Shown: positions 17,501 through 27,086, numbered from the stretch's first letter. The stretch: 64,000 nucleotides of DNA from Gallibacterium trehalosifermentans (GCF_042433055.1 NZ_JBHLWB010000010.1:44570-108569), one strand, 5' to 3'. The notes: generated from the sequence alone by a model not told the origin. Numbers and translations: made by a program.

Positions 17501-20500
17501 CTGTTTTCCATGATAATAATAATGGCACCTTTAAAGAAAAAAATTACTCACAAAATCCATGGGTACAAATTGATCTTGGGGAAATGATGCCAGTAACCCG
17601 AGTCGAGATTGTCGCGCGTGATAGATATGATGGGCGTTTGAATGGTAGTACTATTTTTTTGAGTAAAGAGGCTATTGGCGGTACGATAGATGTCAATGTA
17701 TTGCGACAGATGCCAAATGTTACTGAAATAGGGCAAATTTCAGGGCAGACCTTTAGAGGAAATACAAAATATTTCAATATGTATGCTGCTGAACCTATGT
17801 GGTACACCGATGATACAACACCGACAGTAAAAGGTACGATTAGCCGACCATTAGCTACGGGAGAACGTTTAATCCTAACGAATAGTAATGGTGAATCATT
17901 AGACGAAGTAAGTGTAGATGGCACTAACTGGACTTCGACACTTACACAAGCACTACCGCTAGGAATGCAAAATCTTTATTTAAAAGTGATAAAAGCTAAT
18001 GGTGAAATTCAGCCATTAAGTACAACTCAAATTGAGATTGCAATACCTTCTAATGCGGAAATAACTTTAGATGTGCAAGATGATTTTGGTGTGAAGCAAG
18101 ATATTAGTATCGAAGGGCAGCTACGTGATGATGCGACACCGATTTTAACTGGGAAATTGACAAAAGCCTTAGCACCGGGAGAAGAAATTAAAGTCTACCA
18201 AGGTGATCAATTTATGGGGTATGCGACGGTTTCATATAGTGGTGGTGGCGATGCGATCTGGCAGTATCAAGTGGCTAATTTGAATGCGGGTATTCATCGC
18301 TTTAAAGCGGAAATCTATAACCGATATACTGCGCAGATTTTAGACAAAGCCGAGGGAAGTTACCGTTACCTTGACATAGATAATAGCTCATTATGGATTG
18401 AGGGCGATCCTGCAAGTGTATTTGATAATGTTAAGTTATCTTCTGCGAGTAGCATTATTGCGAAAGGGCGATTGAGTACGCCGTTGGGAGAAAATCAACG
18501 TATCGCTGTTTATGTCGGTAATGATTTTTATGCAGTAGCACAACTCGCTGGTGATCAAGTCAGTTGGCAAGCTACGTTAAATACTATCAGTAGTGGCACA
18601 CACGCCGTTAAATGGCGTTTAGAAACCCAACAAGGTGAAAATTGGGTTGCGGAAACAGCATTTAGAGAAACAAAAATTTCCTTAACTGACGAATCACTAA
18701 CAACGCAAAGAGAAGTTAATGCAGCTGAATTGCATAATGGCGTACTTTTCTCTGGTAGAGTGGCACCTAATCAATCGTTAATTCTGCAATGGGGAAATAA
18801 AGCGAGCAAAGCCATTCAAGCAGATGGACAAGGACGTTGGTCTGTTTCTTTTTATGATCTAGACTCCTTTTTTGGTAAGCAAGGGCCGATTGAACAGCAA
18901 GGTATTACGCAAGCAGTATTAAAGTCAGGCGATCAAGTGTTAGGGCAAATCCCTGTGTTGCTAGATACCATTCACCCTGAAATTATTTCTATTACGGCAG
19001 ATCAGACAGAATTATCTGGAGAAAACTCAGCGGGATCAACTACTACTGTTACGTTTACATTTAGTGAAGATCTAGGTGATCGTTTTTCCCTAGAAAATGT
19101 ACAAGTACGCGGTGGAACACTCTCTAACCTAGCAGGTGAAGGAAGTACCCGTACCGCAACATTTACGGCGGATCAGAGTGCTGTACCAGAAAAAGCCTTA
19201 ATCTTTGTTGCGAGAGAGAGTTTTACTGACAAGGTTGGTAACGCAAACAAAAATCAATCGACATTAGCGTTAAATATTGGTAATAACACAGTACCAGAAC
19301 CAATTACTTCGCATCTTGAGTTTAGAGCGGGTAGCACAGTAAATCTTGATTTAAGAGATCCGACTTTTGTGTTAACGTCAAATACATGGCGGGTAAAGAT
19401 TAGCGGTATGCCTGATTCCGTATCGCTTTCTGTTGGAGTGAAACAAAGTGATGGGAGTTGGCTGGTTAATGGCACAGATTTAGCCGTATTAAAACTGATT
19501 TCGACTAAACAGGATAAAGGCAGTTATCTTTTAACGGCAACTTATCAACAACAGCAAGAGGGGAATTGGCAAGATATTAGTAAAGCCTCAATCGATACTT
19601 ATATAGCTCCTTGGATCACAACATTAGGTAGAGTAGAAGATATAAATAATTTTACTCACTATTTAGATGCTTGGAACGATGGTATTGCAGGTCTTAGTGG
19701 GAAAGGGATTCGAATTAGTACTCATGAGAGTACAGGTAATCTTCCACTAGGGGATCGTTTTGATAAAGCTAATGTTGCGGAGGGAACCTCTTTACCGACC
19801 GATCATAGTCGAGAGGTCATGCAATATATTGGCGGTATTATGAATGGGGAATTTACTGGTGTTGCTTATGATTCTCGACTCAGTTGGCAAAGTCCTACCA
19901 GCGATCAAGCCGACATTATCAATATGAGTGTGGTTTCCAATTATATTGATGGTACAGAGTGGTATAAAAATAGTGTGGAAACAGGACGAAATGGTTTAGG
20001 GACTATTTGGACCGTTAGTGCGAGTAATAAACGACGAGATGGAACGAATACGGCAATTACTGAATCAACTAAATCACCAACGATGATTGCTGTGGCATCA
20101 ATAGATCGTAGTAGTGGAGAAATAAGATACTTTTCTAGTCCTGGAGAAGCTATACATATTGCTTCTCCGGGGAATGATGGAACAAGTTTTTCGGCTCCAG
20201 CTGTAGCGGGAGCGATAGGATTAATGTTGCAAGCAAATGAGCAATTAGGTTTCCGAGATGTGCAACAGATTATTGCGCATACTGCAACTTACCACCCCAA
20301 AAATAATCCATTTAAATTGTTTAGCCTAAATAAAGGGAAAAGTTTAAATGGTGCGGGAATGCATTTCTCTAGTGATGTTGGCTTTGGTATTATTGATGTT
20401 TATGGCTCAGTATTGTTGGGACGAGACTGGTTAAGAGGCGGATACGAGGCAAGCGTTTTTAAAGATGTGAAAAATGCACCAAATCAGCCAGCGAGTTGGT

Positions 20501-21567
20501 GGAAACGTACTTCAGAAGTTGATAAAACAGTCAAAACATTGAGTCGTTCTGCAAATACCAAAACTTCATTCACGTTTGAGATGACAGATGATGTTACGTT
20601 AGAAGCCGTACAAGCAAGAATAAATATTAAAGATCAGGCATTTCGTAATTTAAAGATTGTGATGGTTTCTCCTGAAGGTACGGAAAGTATTATTGCTAAC
20701 GGAACAAAAGATAGCGCAATTAATGGTGATTTAAGTATGATGACCAAGCGTTTCTGGGGCGAAAATGCGAAAGGGACTTGGACGATCTCATTTGAGCATA
20801 AGGTAGATGTGAGTGTTGATACAACGATTAAAAATGTTCAATTAAGCTTCTTTGGAACGGGAGATGTTGTTGATGATCGCTATGTTTACACCGATGAATT
20901 TGTCAAAACATTTGATAATTTAGCCGATGAAGCAACGCAGGCAAAAATGTTAACGCTGAATGATACGAATGGCGGAAATGATAGTATTCTTGCCTCAGCG
21001 ATGCGAACAGATGTGGTGGTAAATCTTAATAATGCCAATACTTCTGCCTATATGAATATTTTAGGTAAGACAGTAACGATTAGCGATGAAACACAAATTG
21101 AAAATGTGTTTGCTGGATTGGGTAATGACACGTTAGTGGGAAATAGTCAATATACCAGTTTCTTAGTGGGGAATGCAGGCAATGATAAGATTATCAGTTT
21201 GAAAGAGGGAAGTCGCTTAGAGGGTGGTGATGGTGATGACTGGTTAATGTTTAACGTAGGTGATCAAGTTACTGGTGGTACGGGTTCTGATAGTTTTATT
21301 ATTGATACTGATCCAACAGGATTTACAAATTTAGCTGCGATGCGTAGTACCCTGTTAGATTTTGATAAAGCTCAAGACAAGTTATATGGGTGGAATAACC
21401 AAACGTTAAAAGTAGCTGAGATTGACAGTGATGATCAGATTACTTGGTCTGATGTTCGGGAGCAAAGTATTATTGATCAAGCATTAACGTTAAAAGAGTT
21501 TAAATATCCAACGCAGAATCATCTGATTATTCAACCATTCTATAAGGAAGAGGTGAATATTGTGTGA
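17434..21567 (+). CDS. C-terminal part of the giant surface protease: discoidin, Ig-like, subtilase S8, P domain, RTX end
   Basis: Continues the previous frame after a one-base shift. The nominal TTG start at 17434 is not a real initiation site. Domains by residue of this frame: rest of a discoidin domain (10-110, NPWVQIDLGEMMPVTRVEIV), several Ig-like domains (115-710), a subtilase domain (about 735-960), a P/Homo-B domain (about 1043-1150) and an RTX-like calcium region with a C-terminal secretion signal (from 1228; GGDGDDWLMF, GGTGSDSFII). The subtilase has the catalytic His (TDHSREVM, near 790), oxyanion Asn (VSASN) and Ser (GTSFSAP, near 917), but the usual Asp is Glu in GKGIRISTHES. The fragment retains its own C-terminal export signal. 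Whether it is translated depends on whether the frameshift is real. Confidence 0.75.
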   Translation: MVKCKLVSPNGQWQGNFSQAELAVFHDNNNGTFKEKNYSQNPWVQIDLGEMMPVTRVEIVARDRYDGRLNGSTIFLSKEAIGGTIDVNVLRQMPNVTEIGQISGQTFRGNTKYFNMYAAEPMWYTDDTTPTVKGTISRPLATGERLILTNSNGESLDEVSVDGTNWTSTLTQALPLGMQNLYLKVIKANGEIQPLSTTQIEIAIPSNAEITLDVQDDFGVKQDISIEGQLRDDATPILTGKLTKALAPGEEIKVYQGDQFMGYATVSYSGGGDAIWQYQVANLNAGIHRFKAEIYNRYTAQILDKAEGSYRYLDIDNSSLWIEGDPASVFDNVKLSSASSIIAKGRLSTPLGENQRIAVYVGNDFYAVAQLAGDQVSWQATLNTISSGTHAVKWRLETQQGENWVAETAFRETKISLTDESLTTQREVNAAELHNGVLFSGRVAPNQSLILQWGNKASKAIQADGQGRWSVSFYDLDSFFGKQGPIEQQGITQAVLKSGDQVLGQIPVLLDTIHPEIISITADQTELSGENSAGSTTTVTFTFSEDLGDRFSLENVQVRGGTLSNLAGEGSTRTATFTADQSAVPEKALIFVARESFTDKVGNANKNQSTLALNIGNNTVPEPITSHLEFRAGSTVNLDLRDPTFVLTSNTWRVKISGMPDSVSLSVGVKQSDGSWLVNGTDLAVLKLISTKQDKGSYLLTATYQQQQEGNWQDISKASIDTYIAPWITTLGRVEDINNFTHYLDAWNDGIAGLSGKGIRISTHESTGNLPLGDRFDKANVAEGTSLPTDHSREVMQYIGGIMNGEFTGVAYDSRLSWQSPTSDQADIINMSVVSNYIDGTEWYKNSVETGRNGLGTIWTVSASNKRRDGTNTAITESTKSPTMIAVASIDRSSGEIRYFSSPGEAIHIASPGNDGTSFSAPAVAGAIGLMLQANEQLGFRDVQQIIAHTATYHPKNNPFKLFSLNKGKSLNGAGMHFSSDVGFGIIDVYGSVLLGRDWLRGGYEASVFKDVKNAPNQPASWWKRTSEVDKTVKTLSRSANTKTSFTFEMTDDVTLEAVQARINIKDQAFRNLKIVMVSPEGTESIIANGTKDSAINGDLSMMTKRFWGENAKGTWTISFEHKVDVSVDTTIKNVQLSFFGTGDVVDDRYVYTDEFVKTFDNLADEATQAKMLTLNDTNGGNDSILASAMRTDVVVNLNNANTSAYMNILGKTVTISDETQIENVFAGLGNDTLVGNSQYTSFLVGNAGNDKIISLKEGSRLEGGDGDDWLMFNVGDQVTGGTGSDSFIIDTDPTGFTNLAAMRSTLLDFDKAQDKLYGWNNQTLKVAEIDSDDQITWSDVREQSIIDQALTLKEFKYPTQNHLIIQPFYKEEVNIV

Positions 21568-21573
21568 TATTAA

Positions 21574-21611
21574 AATCATTCTGTTTGTTAAAGCAGAATG
21601 GTTTTATTTTT
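21574..21611 (+). terminator. Terminator after the giant surface protein
   Basis: CATTCTG/CAGAATG stem flanked by complementary A and T runs, then TTTTATTTTT, beginning seven bases after the stop codon. Confidence 0.85.
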
Positions 21612-21684
21612 CTAGAGATGTTAGTTAGTCGATACTAGTTTATAGCTGTCTTAGGTTGTTGACAGCTCTAGATTTAAGAAATAT

Positions 21685-22035
21685 TCAATGGGTTCCCTTG
21701 TGCCTTGCCTGAAAGCAGAAAAGATTTTTAGGCAAAAAACGTCTAATTTTTCTGAGTTGTGCGAAGAAAAATATCAGTTTTTTGCCGCCTGAACAATCTT
21801 GACGAAATGAGGAAATAGCAAGGCACTAGGGCGTGTATTATTCACAAGTTCGCTCAGCTCACTTGTTCACCCTTCGGGTCGCTGCAAGCTGCGCTCAAAA
21901 AGCAATGCTTTTTGTTTTTGCCCACTTTTCTTTACACGCGCAAAAAAAAGTGGGTCGCCCTTTAGGGCAAAACCTAAATCTCAATGTGAGTGAAAAAATA
22001 AACCAAAAATTAATGAATATGACTTTATTAGCCGT
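21685..22035 (+). repeat. Dispersed structured repeat, copy 1 (A-B-C complete)
   Basis: Module A (21695-21831) is a nested palindrome: CCCTTGTGCCTTGC pairs with GCAAGGCACTAGGG, TTTTTAGGCAAAAAAC pairs with GTTTTTTGCC, and ATTTTTCT pairs with AGAAAAAT in the centre. Module B (about 21835-21952) contains TTCGCTCAGCTCACTTG, CAAAAAGCAATGCTTTTTG and a CCCAC...GTGGG hairpin. Module C (21953-21980) is TCGCCCTTTAGGGC plus AACCTAAAT, with an A-rich tail to about 22035. It fills the gap between two convergent genes. A 68-codon open frame across it is not credible as a gene. Confidence 0.85.
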
Positions 22036-22093
22036 CTGAGATTAGCTATAACTCGTCTCTCCAGTTACAACTATCAAATATCAACAGCGCCAG

Positions 22094-23353
22094 CTATTTC
22101 CTCACCGCATAATCACCAGAGCAGATCCACTTATAAGTAGTAAGTGCTTCTAATCCCATTGGACCACGAGCGTGCAGTTTTTGTGTGCTTACTGCAACTT
22201 CAGCACCTAAACCAAATTCGCCACCGTCAGTAAATCGTGTACTTGCATTGAGATAAACTGCGGCAGAATCGACTTGTTGGGCAAATTGCATTAATAATTG
22301 TGGATTTTGACTCAAAATGCCATCTGAATGCTGGCTGCCATAATGGCGGATATGTGCAATAGCCTGATTAATATCTTTCACAATAACGACATTAAGATCC
22401 AGAGAGAGCCACTCTTGACTGAGGGTTTCGTCCATTAATGGTTTTACGCGATCAGTATATTGATTGAGAATTGAAAACGCTTGCGGATCCGCATGGAAAG
22501 TAATAGCGGGTTGTTGGTTATATTGGGCAAGCTCCGCTAAGAATTTTTCTGCAATGCTTTCTTGTACAAGTAGTGTTTCCAATGTATTGCAGGTGCTTGG
22601 ACGTTGGGTTTTGGCATTATGAATGACTCGCAATGATTTGGTTATATCAGCAGATGCTTCAACAAACAGATGACATACCCCAATCCCACCGACAATCACA
22701 GGAATGGTCGATTGTTCTTTGCAAAGTTGATGTAATGCTGCCCCACCACGAGGAATAATCATATCAACATACTGATCGAGTTTAAGTAATTGGGTAATGA
22801 GTTGACGATCTGGATTGGTAATGGCTTGAATAGCCGAAGCAGGTAATTGCTCAGCAATTAACGCTTGTTGAATAATTTTAACGAGGATTTGGTTGGTGTG
22901 TTGTGTTTCTTTTCCTCCGCGCAAAATAGCCGCATTTCCTGTTTTTAAACACAAACATGCGACATCGACGGTAACATTAGGGCGCGCTTCATAAATCACA
23001 CCAATGACGCCAAGTGGCACACGTTTTCGTTCAATTTTGATTCCACTATCTAACTCAGTACCATCAATCAGATTACCAACAGGATCAGCTAAGGAAACAA
23101 TATGTTTGACTTCATGAATAATACTATCAAGCCGTTGTTCAGTAAGTAATAATCGGTCAATAAGTGCAGGACTTAATCCTTGTTGTTCTGCTTGTTGAAT
23201 GTCGAGCGCATTAGCCGCCAAGATTTCTGCTTGATGATGTTTTAATTGCTCGGCAATACGTAATAATACGGCATTTTTTTGTTGATGAGAGAGTTCGGCA
23301 AGACGAAATGAAGCTTGCTTAGCTTGCAGTCCTAATTGTTGTAAATCTGTCAT
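22094..23353 (-). CDS. proA: Gamma-glutamyl phosphate reductase
   Basis: NADPH-dependent reduction of gamma-glutamyl phosphate to glutamate semialdehyde, the second step of proline synthesis. ALDH-like fold. The catalytic cysteine is in QRPSTCNTLETLL near residue 257, and the cofactor region (GVIGVIYEARPNVTVD, ILRGGKET) and the C-terminal GPMGLEALTTYKW are typical. The 419 residues match E. coli ProA (417). It follows proB by nine bases in a two-gene operon and converges on the giant surface protein gene, with repeat copy 1 between them. Confidence 0.97.
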   Translation of the reverse strand: MTDLQQLGLQAKQASFRLAELSHQQKNAVLLRIAEQLKHHQAEILAANALDIQQAEQQGLSPALIDRLLLTEQRLDSIIHEVKHIVSLADPVGNLIDGTELDSGIKIERKRVPLGVIGVIYEARPNVTVDVACLCLKTGNAAILRGGKETQHTNQILVKIIQQALIAEQLPASAIQAITNPDRQLITQLLKLDQYVDMIIPRGGAALHQLCKEQSTIPVIVGGIGVCHLFVEASADITKSLRVIHNAKTQRPSTCNTLETLLVQESIAEKFLAELAQYNQQPAITFHADPQAFSILNQYTDRVKPLMDETLSQEWLSLDLNVVIVKDINQAIAHIRHYGSQHSDGILSQNPQLLMQFAQQVDSAAVYLNASTRFTDGGEFGLGAEVAVSTQKLHARGPMGLEALTTYKWICSGDYAVRK

Positions 23354-23362
23354 AACGTGTTC

Positions 23363-24457
23363 CTATAATAAAACGAGATCATCACAATGAATCGCAACAG
23401 AACCATATTCATATCCGAGGATATCGTTAATTTTTTGGGACTGTTGTCCTTGAATGCGTTGTAAGGCATCGCTGTTATACCGTACCATACCACGAGCGAG
23501 GGCTTTACCACTCATATTTTGTAATAATACGACTTCGCCACGAGAGAATGTACCCTCAATTTCTTTCATTCCTGCTGGTAGTAATGATTTATGTTGTACG
23601 ATTAACGCATTTTCTGCACCTGAATCAACCGTAATTTTGCCTGCAATAGGGGCGGCAAATAACCATTGTTTTCGACTGTCAATCGCATGAGTAGGGACAG
23701 TAAATTTTGTACCAATCATGGCGCCATTGGCGAGATCGGCAATCACATTTTTTCTCCCCCCAGCCGCGATAATCGTTTCAATTCCAGAGCGAGTGGCAAT
23801 ATCGGCAGCGGTAATTTTGGTGGACATTCCACCAGTACCTAATCCAGAAATACTTCCACCTGCAATCGCACGCGTGTGATCAGTAATTTTATCGACTACA
23901 GAAATCAGTTTTGCATCAGGATTATTTCTTGGATCGCAATCATATAAACCTTGTTGATCTGTAAGCAAATAGAGTTGATCAGCATGAGCTAAAATAGCCG
24001 TCAGAGCGGATAAATTATCGTTATCGCCAACCTTAATTTCTGCAGTAGCGACCGCATCATTTTCATTAATGACAGGAATAATTTGATTATCAAGTAATGC
24101 CATCAAGGTATCACGTGCATTTAAGAAACGTTCACGATCTTCAAAGTCAGCACGGGTTAATAAAATTTGCCCAATTTTAATATCATAAATTTGAAAAAGT
24201 TGTTCCCATGTTTGAATTAATTGGCTTTGCCCAACTGCAGCCAGTAACTGCTTAGACGCAATGGTTGCGGGGAGTTGAGGATAATTTAAATAATGACGAC
24301 CAGCAGCAACCGCACCAGAAGTAACAATAATAATTCGATAGCCTTGTTGATGCAGTGCGGCACATTGGCGCACAATTTCCAACATATGTGGGCGATTCAG
24401 CTTTGATGATCCTTGCGTCAAGACGCTTGTGCCAAATTTTAAAACAATAGTTTTCAT
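23363..24457 (-). CDS. proB: Glutamate 5-kinase
   Basis: ATP-dependent phosphorylation of glutamate, the committed and proline-inhibited step of proline synthesis. The amino-acid kinase domain (KTIVLKFGTSVLT at the start, INENDAVAT, GTGGMSTKI) is followed by a C-terminal PUA domain from about residue 275. The open frame extends to 24568, but the first 37 residues have no family counterpart. The ATG at 24457 gives 364 residues (E. coli 367). First gene of the proBA operon, divergent from yjjP. Confidence 0.96.
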   Translation of the reverse strand: MKTIVLKFGTSVLTQGSSKLNRPHMLEIVRQCAALHQQGYRIIIVTSGAVAAGRHYLNYPQLPATIASKQLLAAVGQSQLIQTWEQLFQIYDIKIGQILLTRADFEDRERFLNARDTLMALLDNQIIPVINENDAVATAEIKVGDNDNLSALTAILAHADQLYLLTDQQGLYDCDPRNNPDAKLISVVDKITDHTRAIAGGSISGLGTGGMSTKITAADIATRSGIETIIAAGGRKNVIADLANGAMIGTKFTVPTHAIDSRKQWLFAAPIAGKITVDSGAENALIVQHKSLLPAGMKEIEGTFSRGEVVLLQNMSGKALARGMVRYNSDALQRIQGQQSQKINDILGYEYGSVAIHCDDLVLL

Positions 24458-24686
24458 AGTAATTTTTATGATGAAATTGAAAGCGTTTAAGGTAACACTA
24501 AACATTGAAAAATCATAGTCTATTCGTATCGTTCTAAAGGGTAACGTAATGATCAACGAAGCTAACATATTGGATTAAGTTTAATCGTTATCTGAGGGCT
24601 TTTTGTGGAGAATATTTGATCTATGTTCTGAATGAGGAATAGCACTTTCTTCTATAATAATTGCTTCATATTTATAGGATAAAACT

Positions 24687-25463
24687 ATGCCTGAATTATC
24701 ACATGAAAATCAGCAAGAGATAACCCGTTTATGCGCTACAGCAGCGTTATTGATGTTACAACATGGCGCAGAAAGTACACTAGTTGATCAAGTGGCTTGT
24801 CGATTAGGTATAGCATTAGGTGTGGAAAGTGTTGAGGCAGCATTTACACCAAATGCGATTGTGATAACGACACGCCATAATGATCATTGTATTACGACGA
24901 CACGCCGTAATTATGATAGTGGTATTAATATGGCTGTGATTACTCAAGTACAGAGAATTGTTATTGCGACAGAGCATAAAATCTATGGAATTCATCAAGT
25001 TAAGAAAAAACTTAATAATATAAAAACAGTTAAGTATAACCGTTGGTTTGTTGTATTGATGGTTGGCTTATCCTGCGCGAGCTTTGCGAGGTTAGCGGGT
25101 GGCGATGTTGTAATATCATTAATCACCTTCCTAGCATCTGGGATAGGAATGTTTGTTCGACAGGAGTTAGCTAAGCGACATTATAACCCTATGATTAATT
25201 TTGCCATTACAGCCTTTATTGCGTCTTGTATATCAGGGCAAGCATTATTACACAGTTGGGGAAATGAACCAGAAATTGCGTTAGCATCAAGTGTATTACT
25301 GCTTGTACCTGGCTTTCCTTTAATAAACTCGCTATCAGATATGTTGAAAGGCTATGTCAATATGGGGCTAGGACGTTGGGCAATCGCAACCGTTTTAACA
25401 TTTGGAGCGTGCATTGGTATCGTGTTTGCGTTAACTATATTACATATTAATGCTTGGAGTTAA
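24687..25463 (+). CDS. yjjP: YjjP-type ThrE-like exporter subunit
   Basis: Large subunit of the YjjPB type of the threonine/serine exporter (ThrE) superfamily. In E. coli YjjPB affects succinate export. The N-terminal cytoplasmic domain (CATAALLMLQHGAEST, residues 11-26; RRNYDSGINM) is followed by about five membrane helices including LLLVPGFPLINSLSDMLKGY. The length of 258 matches E. coli YjjP (256). AGGATAAAACT precedes the start. It lies three bases upstream of yjjB, indicating co-translation. The substrate in this organism cannot be read from sequence. Confidence 0.9.
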   Translation: MPELSHENQQEITRLCATAALLMLQHGAESTLVDQVACRLGIALGVESVEAAFTPNAIVITTRHNDHCITTTRRNYDSGINMAVITQVQRIVIATEHKIYGIHQVKKKLNNIKTVKYNRWFVVLMVGLSCASFARLAGGDVVISLITFLASGIGMFVRQELAKRHYNPMINFAITAFIASCISGQALLHSWGNEPEIALASSVLLLVPGFPLINSLSDMLKGYVNMGLGRWAIATVLTFGACIGIVFALTILHINAWS

Positions 25464-25466
25464 AGA

Positions 25467-25934
25467 ATGAATGTTGTATTAACGTTATTAAATGACCTCT
25501 TTTTTGCAGCGATTCCTGCCGTGGGATTTGCCTTAATTTTTAATGTGCCGCCAAAAGCGTTGAAATATTGTGCTTCATTAGGTGCATTAGGTCATTGTTT
25601 TCGTACTATTTTAGTAAGTTATTGTCATGTGTCATTAGTTTTCTCGACATTTTTTTCTGCCGTTTTAATTGGATTTATTGGCGTATATTTAGCACAACGA
25701 TTTTTAGCACACCCAAAAGTGTTTACTGTTGCAGCGATTATTCCAATGATTCCTGGTGTTTATGCGTATAAAGCGATGATTGCGATTGTGCAAATTGCTC
25801 ATTATGGATACAGTGAAGCGTTACTGGCTCAAGCATTAGAGTTTTTTATTAAAACAGGATTTATTTTAGCCGCAATTGTTTTTGGATTAGCTTCACCAGG
25901 ATTGTTTTTTTATCGTAGAAAACCAGTAATTTAA
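25467..25934 (+). CDS. yjjB: YjjB-type ThrE-like exporter subunit
   Basis: Small membrane subunit of the YjjPB exporter. The 155 residues form four to five helices with the family segments LFFAAIPAVGFALIFNVPPK, LAHPKVFTVAAIIPMIPGVYAY and SPGLFFYRRKP. The length equals that of E. coli YjjB (157). It follows yjjP immediately, consistent with the split-ThrE arrangement in which the two halves of the larger ThrE protein are separate genes. Confidence 0.9.
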   Translation: MNVVLTLLNDLFFAAIPAVGFALIFNVPPKALKYCASLGALGHCFRTILVSYCHVSLVFSTFFSAVLIGFIGVYLAQRFLAHPKVFTVAAIIPMIPGVYAYKAMIAIVQIAHYGYSEALLAQALEFFIKTGFILAAIVFGLASPGLFFYRRKPVI

Positions 25935-25992
25935 GCAGTAACATCATATTATGACTGCGCTTTTGCGCAAAATTTGTATATTCAAATAATTT

Positions 25993-26024
25993 TTGTATGA
26001 AATCGAGTGATATAGTGCTAGAAT
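25993..26024 (+). promoter_or_regulatory. Possible secE-nusG promoter
   Basis: An extended -10 element TGCTAGAAT ends at 26024, with a weak TTGTAT -35 at 25993-25998 (20-base spacing, so the extended -10 would matter most). It lies about 55 bases upstream of secE. Motif-based only. Confidence 0.35.
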
Positions 26025-26079
26025 TGCGAGCTTAAAAATCTCCCTATAGGTTTATTTATTAGGTTTATGTAGGTTCATA

Positions 26080-26487
26080 ATGAGTTTAGAAATTGAGAAA
26101 AAGAAAACATCGCCAGAAGAGGGACTTAAAGCAAAAGGTCTTAATAGCACATTATGGGTTATTGCTATAGTGTTAGTATTAGTTGCGGCGGTAGGTAATA
26201 TTTATTTTCGTGATCAATTCGCATCGTTTGTTCGTATTCCAGCGATGGTAGTTTTATTATTAGTTGCCCTATTAATCGCAGCAATGACTAATCAAGGAAC
26301 ATCGGCAAGAACATTTTTTAAAGAATCTCGTATTGAATTAAGAAAAATTATTTGGCCTACTCGTCAAGAATCCACGCAAACAACCTTAGTTGTTATGGGG
26401 GTAACTGTGGTGGTTTCATTAATTTTATGGGGGCTAGATTCTTTAATCGTATCGTTAATTAACTTTATTACCAACTTGAGGTTCTAA
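26080..26487 (+). CDS. secE: Preprotein translocase subunit SecE
   Basis: Essential SecYEG subunit of the inner-membrane protein channel. The 135-residue three-helix form is typical of gammaproteobacteria: helices near 25-43 and 48-68, the conserved amphipathic segment ESRIELRKIIWPTRQES near 88-104, and the essential third helix near 108-128. It overlaps nothing and is two bases from nusG, the universal secE-nusG pair. Confidence 0.96.
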   Translation: MSLEIEKKKTSPEEGLKAKGLNSTLWVIAIVLVLVAAVGNIYFRDQFASFVRIPAMVVLLLVALLIAAMTNQGTSARTFFKESRIELRKIIWPTRQESTQTTLVVMGVTVVVSLILWGLDSLIVSLINFITNLRF

Positions 26488-26489
26488 TT

Positions 26490-27041
26490 ATGAGTGAGAA
26501 TACAATGCAAAAACGTTGGTATGTATTACAAGCTTTTTCAGGCTTTGAATCACGTGTTGCCACAGTATTGCGTGAATACATCAAACTGCACAATATGGAA
26601 GATCAATTTGGTGAAGTGCTAGTCCCAACTGAAGAAGTGGTAGAAAACGTTGGTGGAAAACGCAGAAAAAGTGAAAGAAAATTTTTCCCAGGTTACGTAT
26701 TAGTACAAATGGCAATGAATGATGATACATGGCATTTAGTGCGTAGCGTACCACGTGTAATGGGGTTTATTGGTGGAACACCAGATAATCCAGCACCAAT
26801 TTCTAATCGCGAAGCGGAAATGATCTTAAATCGCTTAGAACAAAATAGTGATAAGCCAAGACCGAAAACAGTGTTTCAACCGGGTGAAGAAGTGCGAGTT
26901 AAAGAAGGTCCATTTGCAGACTTCAATGGTACTGTGGAAGAAGTGGATTATGAAAAGAGCCGCTTAAAAGTATCGGTATCTATCTTTGGGCGTGCAACGC
27001 CAGTTGAGTTAGATTTTAGTCAAGTTGAAAAAACAATTTAA
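26490..27041 (+). CDS. nusG: Transcription termination/antitermination factor NusG
   Basis: Binds RNA polymerase at the clamp (NGN domain) and contacts Rho or S10 through the KOW domain. The NGN domain carries WYVLQAFSGFESRV and FFPGYVLVQM. The C-terminal KOW domain starts near residue 128 (FQPGEEVRVKEGPFADFNG). The length of 183 matches E. coli (181). The secE-nusG unit ends here at a strong bidirectional terminator. Confidence 0.97.
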   Translation: MSENTMQKRWYVLQAFSGFESRVATVLREYIKLHNMEDQFGEVLVPTEEVVENVGGKRRKSERKFFPGYVLVQMAMNDDTWHLVRSVPRVMGFIGGTPDNPAPISNREAEMILNRLEQNSDKPRPKTVFQPGEEVRVKEGPFADFNGTVEEVDYEKSRLKVSVSIFGRATPVELDFSQVEKTI

Positions 27042-27058
27042 TGATTGTCGATAACAAT

Positions 27059-27086
27059 AAAAAAGTGGCAAAAGCCACTTTTTTAT
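27059..27086. terminator. Bidirectional terminator between nusG and the HTH gene
   Basis: AAAAAAGTGGC, loop AAAA, GCCACTTTTTT. The A- and T-runs make it effective on both strands. It ends nusG on the plus strand and the regulator gene on the minus strand, whose stop codon overlaps it. Confidence 0.9.

Noticed and set aside
21833..22039. 68-codon open frame across repeat copy 1
   Set aside because: It lies wholly inside the palindromic repeat, has no ribosome-binding site, and is not preserved in copies 2 and 4.
24458..24568. N-terminal extension of ProB
   Set aside because: Residues upstream of MKTIVLKFG are unrelated to glutamate kinases; the region is the proB-yjjP intergenic promoter space.
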